Shown here one piece after another: positions 47,712 through 56,795 of a stretch of DNA of 64,000 bases. The notes below the pieces were generated by a model that was not told where the DNA came from, made no database searches, and saw only the letters and a list, made by a program, of their open reading frames with translations. The translations under genes were made by a program, and so were the position numbers. The number at the start of each line of letters is the position of its first letter. The first letter of the stretch is position 1. The stretch spans positions 1,473,694 through 1,537,693 of the forward strand of contig NZ_CP009228.1 of NCBI RefSeq assembly GCF_000755145.1, in the 5' to 3' direction. Source of the stretch: Treponema putidum. GTDB lineage: Bacteria > Spirochaetota > Spirochaetia > Treponematales > Treponemataceae.

Positions 47712-48380
47712 ATGAAAAAAAATATAAGCATTATTTTATTTATTTTTATAAGTTCTCTTTGTTTTTCTCAAAATATTACTACTGCAGGGGACTTTTTTTC
47801 TTCAGTATCGGATAGATACGCTCAAATACAGGACTATATTGTCGACATGAATATAGCAGTCGGGACTTCAAAACAGCAGGCTACGGCGATGTTCAAAAGA
47901 CCGGATAAACTTCGATTGGACTTTAAATCACCTGCAGAACAATGTATTGTTTTTAACGGAAATACTCTTTCAATTTACCTGCCTCAATATAGAACAATTC
48001 TAACTCAGGATGTTGAACAAAGCTCCGCCGGAGGTTCATCTTTAGCTACACCCCAAGGTCTGTCTCTCATTAAAAGAGGGTACACAATTCAATATGAGGC
48101 TACCTCAGCTCCACAGCCGCTGGAGGAAGGTTCGTCGGAAAACGTTATTATTTTGCTTATGAACCGAAAATCTGCAACGGAAGCGTTTAAAACCCTGCGT
48201 GTTATGATTTATCCTGACGGTAAATTGATACGCCGAATTGAAGCTGTTCCCGTTTCCGGAGGTAAAATCATATTCGATTTTTATAATTACAGAATAAATA
48301 CCGGAGTGGGAAGCAGAAACTTTGTGTTTGATGCTCCTTCTACTGCAAAGACTTTTAATGATTTTCTTTTTATCGATTAA
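47712..48380 (+). CDS. LolA-like outer-membrane lipoprotein carrier
   Basis: The 222-residue protein has a signal peptide (KNISIILFIFISSLCFS) and the LolA-like beta fold: DFFSSVSDRYAQIQDYIVDM near the start, FKRPDKLRLDFKSPAEQ (about 60-77) and a C-terminal IIFDFYNYRINTGV. Such periplasmic proteins shuttle lipoproteins or other lipids toward the outer membrane; spirochaete versions are less studied. It is first in an operon with the rodZ-like gene (12 bases) and rimO. No strong ribosome binding site is visible. Confidence 0.8.
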   Translation: MKKNISIILFIFISSLCFSQNITTAGDFFSSVSDRYAQIQDYIVDMNIAVGTSKQQATAMFKRPDKLRLDFKSPAEQCIVFNGNTLSIYLPQYRTILTQDVEQSSAGGSSLATPQGLSLIKRGYTIQYEATSAPQPLEEGSSENVIILLMNRKSATEAFKTLRVMIYPDGKLIRRIEAVPVSGGKIIFDFYNYRINTGVGSRNFVFDAPSTAKTFNDFLFID

Positions 48381-48392
48381 TTTGGGAGATAA

Positions 48393-49514
48393 ATGATGAA
48401 TGAAATCGGAAAACTACTTACCGAAACAAGAATAAAACGCGATCTTGAACTTGATCAGGTTGCTCGAGAAACAAATATAGCTAAAAGATATTTAGAAGCC
48501 TTGGAACAGGATGATTATAGTGTTTTTCCGGCTGAGCCCTATGTTTTGGGTTTTTTGAGGAATTATTGTGAATATTTAGACCTTGATCCCGAGGAAATGA
48601 TAAATCTTTATAAGCAAATTAAGATACAGGAGAGCTCCTTGCCTCCCGATGCCTTGCTGCAAAAAAGAAGCTTTTCGTTTTCTAGGCCTCTTTTGATAGG
48701 CTTGGGCGTATTGGCTGCCATTGCACTGATGGCCGTACTTGTATTTTTTGCTTTAAAAAGCTGGATTCCGGCTATAAGGAATAGAAAACAACAAGAAAAT
48801 TCAAAAATAGAAAGAATCGAAAAACGGGAAGCAAAAATTTATGAACTAGGGGAATCAAAGTTTGAAGAAAGAGTATTTGAGCAAGATTCTTTAAAGTTAA
48901 GAATAGAAGACCGAGAATATACAATTGAGGTAGAAAAAATAAGTCCAAGGTTAAATTTAAAGACTAATGCAGGAACTCAAGTAATAAGCTTAGGACAAAC
49001 AGTAAAAATAGATCTCAATGATGACTTAACCGCAGATATTGAGATTACTGTAGAAGATATAGATAAAAATAACTCGGAAGTAGGGGCTCTTATATCAGTA
49101 TTGACAGGAAGTAATGTTTCGGAAGGAGCTCCGACGGTAGAAAGCGATGTAGTTGTGTCGGACTCGGAATCTGCTGTTTCCTCAGCTTCAAAGGTGCTTT
49201 TTGAGAGCGGCTCAGCCTACCCTGTGGTCTTAAATGCTACTTTTAGAGGCTACTGTTTATTTAGGCATGAGGCGGATAAAGCTAATCGGGAAGAAAGATA
49301 TTACCAAAAAGCCGAACAGCTTACCGTTCAAGCCAATAACGGCTTAAGGATTTGGGCATCCAACGGGAATGCAGTAAAACTCCAAGTAGTTGCAGGAGGA
49401 AAAACCGTTGATTTGGAAGTAAGCCGTCCCGGAGAAGTTATAGTCAAAGACTTAAAATGGATACGGGATGATCAAACCAAGCGGTTTAAATTCATAGTCG
49501 TAGACGTTGATTAA
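48393..49514 (+). CDS. RodZ-like membrane protein with helix-turn-helix
   Basis: The 373-residue protein has a cytoplasmic N-terminal helix-turn-helix (GKLLTETRIKRDLELDQVARETNIAKRYLEALE, about 4-36, shown by its core RETNIAKRYLEALEQDDY), one transmembrane helix at about 92-116 and a periplasmic part with a C-terminal RodZ-like beta domain (about 255-370). In rod bacteria RodZ links the MreB cytoskeleton to wall synthesis; in Treponema this would support cell shape. Two adjacent ATGs (48393 and 48396) are possible. It lies five bases before rimO. Confidence 0.85.
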   Translation: MMNEIGKLLTETRIKRDLELDQVARETNIAKRYLEALEQDDYSVFPAEPYVLGFLRNYCEYLDLDPEEMINLYKQIKIQESSLPPDALLQKRSFSFSRPLLIGLGVLAAIALMAVLVFFALKSWIPAIRNRKQQENSKIERIEKREAKIYELGESKFEERVFEQDSLKLRIEDREYTIEVEKISPRLNLKTNAGTQVISLGQTVKIDLNDDLTADIEITVEDIDKNNSEVGALISVLTGSNVSEGAPTVESDVVVSDSESAVSSASKVLFESGSAYPVVLNATFRGYCLFRHEADKANREERYYQKAEQLTVQANNGLRIWASNGNAVKLQVVAGGKTVDLEVSRPGEVIVKDLKWIRDDQTKRFKFIVVDVD

Positions 49515-49519
49515 AATAG

Positions 49520-50974
49520 ATGCTTCAAAAGAAATTTTTTATGGATTTGCACGGCTGTGCAAAGAACCAAGTTGATGCTGAAATTCTAATCGGTATAATG
49601 GAAAATCTATCATGGCAAAACACCTCCAATCCCGATGAGGCTGATCTTATTATAGTCAATTCATGCGGATTTATTAATTCTGCAAAAGAAGAATCGATAA
49701 ATGCCGTTTTACAGGCCAAGACAGCCCATCCTAACGCTAAAATTCTACTAGCCGGATGTCTTGCGGAGCGTTATGCCGATGTTCTTAAAAACGATTTACC
49801 TGAAGCTGATGCAATCTTCGGTAACGGCAATCTTTCACTTTTGCCCGAAATAATAGATGCCTTATTTCCTAAAAAGCCGTTATGTGAAAAAAGTCTTTTA
49901 ATGCCCATTGAGAAACGTCCCGTAATGCCCCTTTCACGGCTCCTTATTTCTCCTCAAATAGGCATATGCGGAGGGGCAAGACCTAAAATACTCAACTTTC
50001 CGCGTTCCGTATATATAAAAATAACCGAAGGCTGTGACAACTTTTGCAGTTTTTGTGCCATCCCCATTATTCGCGGAAGATTAAGAAGCCGTCCTATAAA
50101 AGATATCTGCGATGAAATAAAGGCATTTTTAGAAAAAGGCTTTTATGAATTTAACCTGATAGGGCAAGACTTAGCCGCCTATCAGACAGGAAAAGATGAT
50201 ATACAAGAACTTCAAGACAACGAAAGATCCGGCTTGTCCTTGCTTTTAAAATCAATCTCTCAAATAGAAGGTAATTTTAAAATTCGCCTGCTTTATATCC
50301 ATCCTGATCATTTTCCGCTTGATATTCTCCCTATAATGACGGCGGATAGCAGATTTTTACCTTATTTTGACATTCCATTTCAGTCGGGCTCGGAAAAGAT
50401 AATAAAAGCTATGAACCGAAAAGGTTCTGCCGAGGTTTACCTTGATACCGTAAAGAATATACGGTCAGCTTTTGAAAAGGCAAAAAGTCCTTACGGTGAA
50501 CCCCAAATACGTACAACTTTTTTGGTAGGTTTCCCCGGAGAAACGGATGAAGACCTCAATCAAACAGTCGCCTTTTTAAGAAAATTACGGCCCCTTTGGT
50601 CGGGCGGTTTTACATACTCCCGAGAAGAGGATACGCCTTCATATTCTTTTAAAGGCCGCGTCGAAAAAAAAACGGCAGAAGCCCGTCTTGCTGCAATACA
50701 AGATGTCCAAAGTTCAATAACCGAAAAAAAACTCGATTCTTTTATAGGAAAAGAAATAGAAGTTCTTGTAGAAGAACTCATTCCAGCAGAGGATAAAATA
50801 CTTTTAGCTCTCGGCAGGGCATGGTTCCAAGCTCCGGAAGTGGATGGCGCCGTTGTTTTAAGTTTTCTCTTGGACCAAAAAGATACGGATGAAAATCGGA
50901 TTGCCCCCGGCTCTATTGTAAAAGCAAAGGTCTCGGCAAGAAACGGTTTTGATTTGGAAGCCGCAGCTCTATAA
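49520..50974 (+). CDS. rimO: Ribosomal protein S12 methylthiotransferase RimO
   Basis: The 484-residue enzyme has the three parts of methylthiotransferases. The N-terminal UPF0004 domain has its three Cys (GCAKNQVDAE, SCGFINSAKEE, GCLAERY). The radical SAM domain has CDNFCSFC (about residue 173). A TRAM domain is at the C-terminus (about 415-484). It adds a methylthio group to Asp of ribosomal protein S12. A stretch of about 40 residues before the radical SAM motif (MPIEKRPVMPLSRLLISPQI) is somewhat longer than usual. It starts five bases after the rodZ-like gene. Confidence 0.93.
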   Translation: MLQKKFFMDLHGCAKNQVDAEILIGIMENLSWQNTSNPDEADLIIVNSCGFINSAKEESINAVLQAKTAHPNAKILLAGCLAERYADVLKNDLPEADAIFGNGNLSLLPEIIDALFPKKPLCEKSLLMPIEKRPVMPLSRLLISPQIGICGGARPKILNFPRSVYIKITEGCDNFCSFCAIPIIRGRLRSRPIKDICDEIKAFLEKGFYEFNLIGQDLAAYQTGKDDIQELQDNERSGLSLLLKSISQIEGNFKIRLLYIHPDHFPLDILPIMTADSRFLPYFDIPFQSGSEKIIKAMNRKGSAEVYLDTVKNIRSAFEKAKSPYGEPQIRTTFLVGFPGETDEDLNQTVAFLRKLRPLWSGGFTYSREEDTPSYSFKGRVEKKTAEARLAAIQDVQSSITEKKLDSFIGKEIEVLVEELIPAEDKILLALGRAWFQAPEVDGAVVLSFLLDQKDTDENRIAPGSIVKAKVSARNGFDLEAAAL

Positions 50975-51137
50975 AATCCGTTTTTTGTCGGTTCAAAATC
51001 TTATCTATAAAAAGTGCAATATTTATAAAGTCTCAAGAAAATTTACCGATAACGTAGTGAGTTCTAATTTATTATATCAGCTTTCGGGGTTTACTAAAAC
51101 CTTATAAATATGATAAAATAGATATTGGAGATTTAAA

Positions 51138-53363
51138 TTGCGCACCGGCTTGAAAGTTCTTATAAGTTTAGTTATCTCTTTAGCGGTATTTATAGGCCTT
51201 TTGCTTTTAACTGTATCGGATTATGAATCTTTTATTGAAACAAAAGTGTATAAGCCTGCCATAGTAAGGTATATCAATGATAATTTAGCCGATATTGAGG
51301 AATCTTTTAAAAACTGGAATGAAACAAACCTTCACCTATTCAAAAGCGTACTGAATGAGCAAGCCCTAATGTCTGCAGCAAAGCAAGATCAAAGCCAATC
51401 GGACATAGAAGAAAGAGACAATATCATTTCAAAAATCATATCTACTGTGCCAGGATTTATAGGCCTTAGAATAATCGATTCGCAATATCAGAAGATGCAC
51501 TTTAGTACTTTTCCGGAAGACATTCTTACTAAAACGGATTCAATGCTTTCTTACAGAAGGTATGATGATACGGAGCTTTTAATTCCTTATCAGCATATAG
51601 AAGTCCCTGATAACGGAGAAGTTAAAATTACAGCTATAACGGAAGCCGATACTATTTTATACTGTTTACCTTTTTATGACTCTTATGATGTGTATAGAGG
51701 GACTGCGGTCTTTTATATTTCGGGAAGTAGTTTTTTATACCGTTTGATTTCTGATAATATACTTTCAATAAGCGACGGTTTAGCCTTACTTTCCGATGAA
51801 ACTCATACCATGCTGGGGATTTTAACCGAAACGAATAATATCATTTCACCGGACTTAAAAGACCTTGTCCTAAGTGATTGGGAACGGTTACCCCAAAGTT
51901 TGCGTCTTATAAGTCTTGATGGAAAAGATAGTTGGGTTCTTGTTACAAAAAAAACGGACTTCGGCTATATAGGCAGAATAACCGAAAAAAATGTGTTTAT
52001 GTTCCCTATAGCCGTTAAGTATTTTTTGATATTTACGGTTTTTGTGACAGTATTTTTAATGTTCTTTTTATTATTAAATATAAAAAGAAACCGTTTATTT
52101 ATTGCACAAAATAAAATTCAACAGCTGCATTGGTCAATTCTAAAAAATTATTTAAAAACATCACAGAAAAGAAATTGGGATGAACTGCAAAAAGAACTTG
52201 AATATCATAGGCATGAAGTAAATGCGGAAATAAAAAAAGGATTGGGTAAAAAACTTCTTCAGCGTAAAGAAAAAGAAATAGACGCTATCTTGCAAAAAAA
52301 TTGGCAGGAAATATTTGATATTATAAACAAGACAGCAATAGCTAAATCTTCAGACCTTAATTTAAAGGGAATTCAAACTGAAGAGCTTATTTCTCTTTTG
52401 ATAAAAGCCCTAAAAGATCAACAAATTATTTCCGAAAAAAATAATACTGTTTCCGGCACTGAAGTCTTACCGAAAGGTATTTCTGAAGTGCAAGAAGCTG
52501 AAACTGTCGAAGAACTTGACGAAGTACAAGAAGCCGAGGCAGTCGAAGACCTTGAGGAAGTGCAAGAAGCTGAAACTGTTGAAGAACCGGATGAAGTGGT
52601 AGATGCCCCTGCTGTTGAGGACCTTGAAGAAGTACAAGAAGCCGAGTCCGTTGAAGATATTGACGAAGTTCAAGAAGCTGAAACTGTTGAAGAACTTGAG
52701 GAAGTCCAAGAAGCCGAGCCTGTTGAAGAACTGGATGAAGTGGAAGATACCGCTGCTGTCGAAGAACTTGACGAAGTCCAAGAAGCTGAAACTGTTGAAG
52801 ACCTTGAGGAAGTGCAAGAAGTCGAGGCTGTCGAAGACCTAGATGAAGTGGTAGATGCCCCTGCTGTCGAAGAACTTGACGAAGTCCAAAAAGCAGAGCC
52901 TGTTGAAGAACTGGATGAAGAGAAAATTGCCGAATCTAAAATATTTGATAAAATAGAGAAATCGAAAGTTGCAACTCCTCTTGATGAAGATGAAGAAGCT
53001 ATCTTAGCGGAAAGTACAGATGATCCGATGCTCCGTTTAAATGACCTAGGGTATACTATTTCAGGCTTGGATTTTTCTGAGCTGGATATTTCTATCTCTG
53101 AGTTGGAAAAAACGGAAGCCAAAAAAGTAGAATACATAGACGAAGATTATAGTCCGGCACGGTCAATGTGGGGTAAATATGATCAAAGCCCTGTTTTGGA
53201 TGATTTGGATGTAGTAGGTGATAGTGAACCAATGCCGTTAATAGATATAAATGATGAACAAACAATTGTAAATGAAGACGGTGTCTTTGTTATCCGCAAA
53301 ACAGAATCGGCCGAACCTAAAAATAAAGATTTTAAGGCTCTTGTAGACTCCGTACTTAGATAA
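51138..53363 (+). CDS. Membrane sensor-like protein with acidic 12-residue repeats
   Basis: I do not recognise a named family for this 741-residue protein. It begins with TTG behind TGGAG. A helix near residues 7-27, an extracytoplasmic region of about 260 residues resembling a sensor (Cache-like) domain, and a second helix (about 292-315) give a receptor-like layout. The cytoplasmic part has a coiled coil (about 330-420) and then 12 tandem copies of a 12-residue acidic repeat (EVQEAExVEELD type, encoded at 52485-52916). The tail is acidic with no kinase or methyl-accepting domain. It is followed after seven bases by the M15 peptidase gene. Role unknown. Confidence 0.75.
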   Translation: MRTGLKVLISLVISLAVFIGLLLLTVSDYESFIETKVYKPAIVRYINDNLADIEESFKNWNETNLHLFKSVLNEQALMSAAKQDQSQSDIEERDNIISKIISTVPGFIGLRIIDSQYQKMHFSTFPEDILTKTDSMLSYRRYDDTELLIPYQHIEVPDNGEVKITAITEADTILYCLPFYDSYDVYRGTAVFYISGSSFLYRLISDNILSISDGLALLSDETHTMLGILTETNNIISPDLKDLVLSDWERLPQSLRLISLDGKDSWVLVTKKTDFGYIGRITEKNVFMFPIAVKYFLIFTVFVTVFLMFFLLLNIKRNRLFIAQNKIQQLHWSILKNYLKTSQKRNWDELQKELEYHRHEVNAEIKKGLGKKLLQRKEKEIDAILQKNWQEIFDIINKTAIAKSSDLNLKGIQTEELISLLIKALKDQQIISEKNNTVSGTEVLPKGISEVQEAETVEELDEVQEAEAVEDLEEVQEAETVEEPDEVVDAPAVEDLEEVQEAESVEDIDEVQEAETVEELEEVQEAEPVEELDEVEDTAAVEELDEVQEAETVEDLEEVQEVEAVEDLDEVVDAPAVEELDEVQKAEPVEELDEEKIAESKIFDKIEKSKVATPLDEDEEAILAESTDDPMLRLNDLGYTISGLDFSELDISISELEKTEAKKVEYIDEDYSPARSMWGKYDQSPVLDDLDVVGDSEPMPLIDINDEQTIVNEDGVFVIRKTESAEPKNKDFKALVDSVLR
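52485..52916 (+). repeat. Twelve tandem 36-base coding repeats
   Basis: Twelve exact-length units of 36 bases encode EVQEAExVE(E/D)L(D/E) with two recurring variants (EVVDAPAVE, twice). Codon choices vary between units, so the repeat is old enough to have drifted yet kept in phase. The hydrophobic and serine-rich antisense open frames over it are by-products. Confidence 0.85.
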
Positions 53364-53370
53364 CGGCAAC

Positions 53371-54534
53371 ATGCAAAAAATTTTTAAAAAGCTATTCTTA
53401 GTTTTATTTTTTATAGGAAATTTTAGTTTTGTTTTGGGTCAAAATCAAGATCGGCTTGATAATTTTAATTTTAACCTTGACAATCCTTGGCTTAGCTTAA
53501 AAGCCATACAAATGGCCTATCCCGATCTCGTAAAAAACATTTCCTTTGATTCGGAAGTAAATGATTGGTTTATAACTATAAGAAACCAAAATCTATATTG
53601 GGCAAACGGAAGGCTTTTACCTAAAGAAGATATTAAAAACTTCCAAAATTGGGCACCCATAATTTCATACTTTTATACCGATGAGGTGCAAAACCCTAAT
53701 ATGTTTTCGGAGAACCTCATTGCAGCATTAAAACCTGAAGGCTTAATAAAAAATAGAAAAAAAACGCCTCCTCCAAATTACACCTTTTTTATGATTTTAT
53801 TTAATGGAAGAAACAGAAAAGAGATTATAAAGCAGCTGCGGCACTTTACATTCTTGGGTTATGATGTTTGGGTGCATAACCGTGCGGCCGAGCCTTTAAA
53901 GCGGGTTCAAAAAAAAATATACGAAGCTCAAAAAACGGACGCAGAGGTAAAAAAATTCTTAAAAGAATTAAATCAATGTTGGAGCTTTAATTGGAGAGTT
54001 ATAGCGGACTCGGGAAAATTAAGCAATCACAGCTGGGGCTCGGCTATAGACATTTTGCCAAAAAACTACAGAAATAAAAAAATTTATTGGTTTTGGGAAG
54101 CAGCCAATGATGATTACTGGATGAAGATTATGCCCTATAGAAGATGGTCTCCTCCTAAGGCTGTAATAGAAGCCTTTGAAAGCGAAGGTTTTATATGGGG
54201 CGGTAAATGGACGCTATGGGATAATATGCATTTTGAATACCGTCCCGAACTCTTATATATTAGGAATTTTGTTCTACAGGCGGAATTTAATGAATTTATA
54301 GCAAAGGATACGCAAAGTATAAATCAAACGCCTCAAATTGAAACAAGTAAAAAAAATCCTCAACAACTTGCCGATATTTTTAAAATGGCAGAATTGATAA
54401 AATTTACATCATCCTTTTCCCGTAATATACTATCTTTTTACGGTAAAAATGATAAAACGGAAGAAGACAATTTTGATGAAGAAAATATAGAAGTACCTCA
54501 GGAACCTAAATATTTGGAGGAAATGATTGATTAA
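53371..54534 (+). CDS. Exported M15-family peptidase (carboxypeptidase-like)
   Basis: The 387-residue protein has a signal peptide (QKIFKKLFLVLFFIGNFSFVLG). A peptidase M15 domain (about 200-315) carries the zinc ligands in SNHSWGSAIDI (H-x6-D form, about 215-225) and MHFEYRPEL (about 290). M15 enzymes trim D-Ala peptides of the cell wall. A region of about 70 residues follows at the C-terminus, ending in an acidic tail. The next gene overlaps its stop by eight bases. Confidence 0.85.
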   Translation: MQKIFKKLFLVLFFIGNFSFVLGQNQDRLDNFNFNLDNPWLSLKAIQMAYPDLVKNISFDSEVNDWFITIRNQNLYWANGRLLPKEDIKNFQNWAPIISYFYTDEVQNPNMFSENLIAALKPEGLIKNRKKTPPPNYTFFMILFNGRNRKEIIKQLRHFTFLGYDVWVHNRAAEPLKRVQKKIYEAQKTDAEVKKFLKELNQCWSFNWRVIADSGKLSNHSWGSAIDILPKNYRNKKIYWFWEAANDDYWMKIMPYRRWSPPKAVIEAFESEGFIWGGKWTLWDNMHFEYRPELLYIRNFVLQAEFNEFIAKDTQSINQTPQIETSKKNPQQLADIFKMAELIKFTSSFSRNILSFYGKNDKTEEDNFDEENIEVPQEPKYLEEMID

Positions 54535-54931
54535 GATTGTATTAGGGATATTTATCATTATAATATTCTTTTTACTAGGTTTAGTTATAGGAAAATACAA
54601 GGAAAGAAGTTTAAACCTAAAGAAGTTAAAAGAAGCAAGAAAAGATGCCGTAAAACGTTCCCGGGCGGTATTAAACGGGCAGCTTTCAGAACAGCTGGCT
54701 CCTTTTTTCCCCGATTTTCCTGCACACCCTACGGAAATACGCTTTATAGGTCAGCCTATAGACTATATTGCCTTTAACGGTTCTTCTCAAGGTACTATTA
54801 CCGATATCAGCTTTATTGAAGTAAAAACAGGTTCTTCTTCTCTGAGTGCTGTTGAAAGGTCTTTAAAGGACGTAGTCGAAAAAAAAAAGATAAATTACAT
54901 AGAATATAGGGCAGATTTTAATAATAAGTAG
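54527..54931 (+). CDS. Holliday-junction-resolvase-like protein (Endonuc_Holl family)
   Basis: The 134-residue protein starts with a membrane helix (VLGIFIIIIFFLLGLVIGKY) and continues into a resolvase-related nuclease fold: KDAVKRSRAVLNGQLSEQLAPFFPDFP, FIGQPIDYIAFNG and FIEVKTGSSSLS (about 105-116). The D-ExK residues of the nuclease core are present. It is membrane-tethered, unlike true resolvases. TTG at 54527 is chosen because GGAGG lies six bases before it, inside the end of the M15 gene. Its precise substrate is unproven. Confidence 0.78.
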   Translation: MIKIVLGIFIIIIFFLLGLVIGKYKERSLNLKKLKEARKDAVKRSRAVLNGQLSEQLAPFFPDFPAHPTEIRFIGQPIDYIAFNGSSQGTITDISFIEVKTGSSSLSAVERSLKDVVEKKKINYIEYRADFNNK

Positions 54932-55010
54932 ATATTTTAGATTAAACCGCACAAAACGGTAATAAAAGTGATAAAAATACATTTTTTTCTTAGAATTTCT
55001 TAAAAACTGC

Positions 55011-55113
55011 TTGACATTTTTTGTTTAATTTGGTATATTACATTTACACACAGAAAAGATACACATACTACTTCAAAAAGAACCCCCATATCCTCCTTTT
55101 GGGGGTTCTTTTT
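55011..55113 (+). ncRNA. Probable small RNA with anti-Shine-Dalgarno loop
   Basis: A textbook promoter, TTGACA (55011-55016), 17 bases, TATATT (55034-55039), predicts transcription from about 55046. Only 30 bases later comes a strong terminator, a 13-bp stem AAAAAGAACCCCC / GGGGGTTCTTTTT (55075-55087 and 55101-55113). The product would be about 70 nucleotides and has no open frame worth calling. The 13-base loop is ATATCCTCCTTTT; its CCTCC can pair with the GGAGG of ribosome binding sites. Because the stem is symmetric it also serves as the terminator of the convergent apbE operon. The 205-base gap holds no other gene. Confidence 0.6.
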
Positions 55114-55136
55114 CTTTATTTTGAGAAAAATTTAAT

Positions 55137-56249
55137 CTATTTGATAAAAAAATCCTTGTCAATAATTTCAATCGAAGCCTTATCATTCCCCAAAACGGAA
55201 ATAGAATTATCTTTATAAAATAAAAAGCAGGCCGGCATTTCAGGGAAGCCGATAAGAGGAAAATCTTCCTCAACTAATCTTTGTAAAAGAGTTCTTGTTT
55301 TTTCTTCCCCTAAAACATAACTTGATGTGGAAAGAGCATCGGCAAGAGTGGAGCTTTTACTCATAATAGAAGAAGCATTTAAGTTATTTTGTACCGGATA
55401 GCCGGTTTTTGAGTCAAAAATGTGATGATAAAGCATTCCGTCTTTTTGTATAAACCTTTCATAGTTTCCTGATGTTACAATTGAAGCGTCTTGAAGATTC
55501 AGGCTTATAACAGGATTTTGCTTTCCTATTATGGGACTTCTTAGGGCTATTTTCCAGTTTTTTCCTAAGGGGTTTTTACCTGAAGCTAGGATATTGCCAC
55601 CCAAATCTATTAAAAAATCTTTTATACCGTAGTCTAAGATTATTTTTGCAATTTTATCGGCAGCATAGCCTTTTGCAATACCTCCAAGGTCGAGTCTCAT
55701 TCCTTTTTGTTGTAAAAAGACCTGATTTTCGTCTCTTAATTCTATATTTTTATAGTCTAAAAGAGGTAATATATCATCAATTTCTTTTTGAGACGGCACG
55801 GTCTCATTTTCAAAGCCTATGTTCCAAAGTTTTACTAAGGGGCCTATAGCCGGATTAAAGGCTCCATCGGTAAGCTCCGCCATCATAAGGGAAATTTGCA
55901 AAAGCTCATATAATTCCGGTGAAACTGCTAAGGGGGAAATTCCTGCTGCTTTGTTTAAGCGTTCAAGTTCCGATTCTTGTGTTTTTATCAAACCGTTAAG
56001 ATTATTATTATCAATCGAAGACTCATCCGTATTTGCGTTAAATATCCCGTCAAGTTTTATCAGCTCGGCATAGACTTTTTCTAAGACTTCGTCAGCCTTT
56101 TTTTTAGGTTCATCGGTCAGGATACGCACCCTGCAAACCGTTCCCATAACAAGCCATATATTGGAGTACTCTTTTATTGCCGATTTGCATGAAGCAGCTA
56201 AAAGCAGACAAAAAGCTAAAGCTGAGAGAAAGATAGTTTTTTTTAACAT
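55137..56249 (-). CDS. apbE: FAD:protein FMN transferase (ApbE), lipoprotein
   Basis: The 370-residue protein has a lipoprotein signal ending in LLLAASC (Cys20) and the ApbE fold: LRDENQVFLQQKGMRLDLGGIAKGYAADK (about 190-220, with DLGGIAKGYAAD as landmark), FLIDLGGNILASGKN (about 240) and DALSTSSYVLGEEK. It attaches FMN covalently to exported flavoproteins such as Na+-NQR/RNF subunits, and in spirochaetes may also manage periplasmic FAD. It is the last gene of the operon with lspA and two CRP-fold genes. It could supply or turn over flavin for the exported flavodoxins in this window (inference). Confidence 0.92.
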   Translation of the reverse strand: MLKKTIFLSALAFCLLLAASCKSAIKEYSNIWLVMGTVCRVRILTDEPKKKADEVLEKVYAELIKLDGIFNANTDESSIDNNNLNGLIKTQESELERLNKAAGISPLAVSPELYELLQISLMMAELTDGAFNPAIGPLVKLWNIGFENETVPSQKEIDDILPLLDYKNIELRDENQVFLQQKGMRLDLGGIAKGYAADKIAKIILDYGIKDFLIDLGGNILASGKNPLGKNWKIALRSPIIGKQNPVISLNLQDASIVTSGNYERFIQKDGMLYHHIFDSKTGYPVQNNLNASSIMSKSSTLADALSTSSYVLGEEKTRTLLQRLVEEDFPLIGFPEMPACFLFYKDNSISVLGNDKASIEIIDKDFFIK

Positions 56250-56262
56250 AAGGGGCTCCGAT

Positions 56263-56784
56263 TTAGCTATCTTGAAGCTTTTTTTGCTTTATACCCTGTA
56301 AAATCAAATTTATTCCAAGCCCTATTCCGCAGCAAACAATAAAAGAATCGGCTGCATTAAAGGTTGGCCATCTTTCCAGTCCTAAAATACCGAAAAACTT
56401 TACATCGATAAAGTCTACAACGCCTTCAGGCCTAAAAAAACGGTCTATAAGGTTTCCAAAGCCTCCGCCTATTATACCGCATATAAACCATCTCTGGGCA
56501 TTACTTAATTCTTTGGACTTTAATAGAACGGCTACTAGGCCGAATAAAAGCATGGCCGGTAAAACACCTAAAAGCATTTTTCTGGCAATATCCCCAAAAC
56601 CTGCACCTAGACTAAAGGCCGCTCCGGTATTATATACCAGCCGTAAATTTAAAAAATCACCCAATATATGAATAACTTGATATTCCTCCATATATTGTAC
56701 AACCAATAATTTACTGATCTGATCTACAATAATAACTATTGCAGTCATAATAAAGGGAATATAATAATCTTTTTTATTGCTCAC
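56263..56784 (-). CDS. lspA: Lipoprotein signal peptidase
   Basis: The 173-residue membrane enzyme has the family motifs: LRLVYNTGAAFSLGAG (about 47-62), GGFGNLIDRFFRPEGVVDFIDV (about 108-129) and NAADSFIVCCG (about 142), with catalytic Asp residues in NLIDR and NAADS. It cuts signal peptides of lipoproteins, many of which are encoded here. It sits between apbE (13 bases) and a CRP-fold gene (11 bases) in one operon. Confidence 0.94.
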   Translation of the reverse strand: MSNKKDYYIPFIMTAIVIIVDQISKLLVVQYMEEYQVIHILGDFLNLRLVYNTGAAFSLGAGFGDIARKMLLGVLPAMLLFGLVAVLLKSKELSNAQRWFICGIIGGGFGNLIDRFFRPEGVVDFIDVKFFGILGLERWPTFNAADSFIVCCGIGLGINLILQGIKQKKLQDS

Positions 56785-56795
56785 AGTATCCTGCC

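Noticed and set aside
52485-52916. CRISPR-like array
   Set aside because: The 36-base units are contiguous coding repeats without spacers and no cas genes are present. No CRISPR array was seen anywhere in the window.
52467-53137. Antisense genes over the acidic repeats
   Set aside because: The hydrophobic and serine-rich antisense frames are mirror images of the 36-base repeat, with no start signals.
55021-55218. Small protein gene in the promoter-terminator gap
   Set aside because: The open frame starts inside the promoter, runs through the terminator and into apbE antisense, and has no ribosome binding site.
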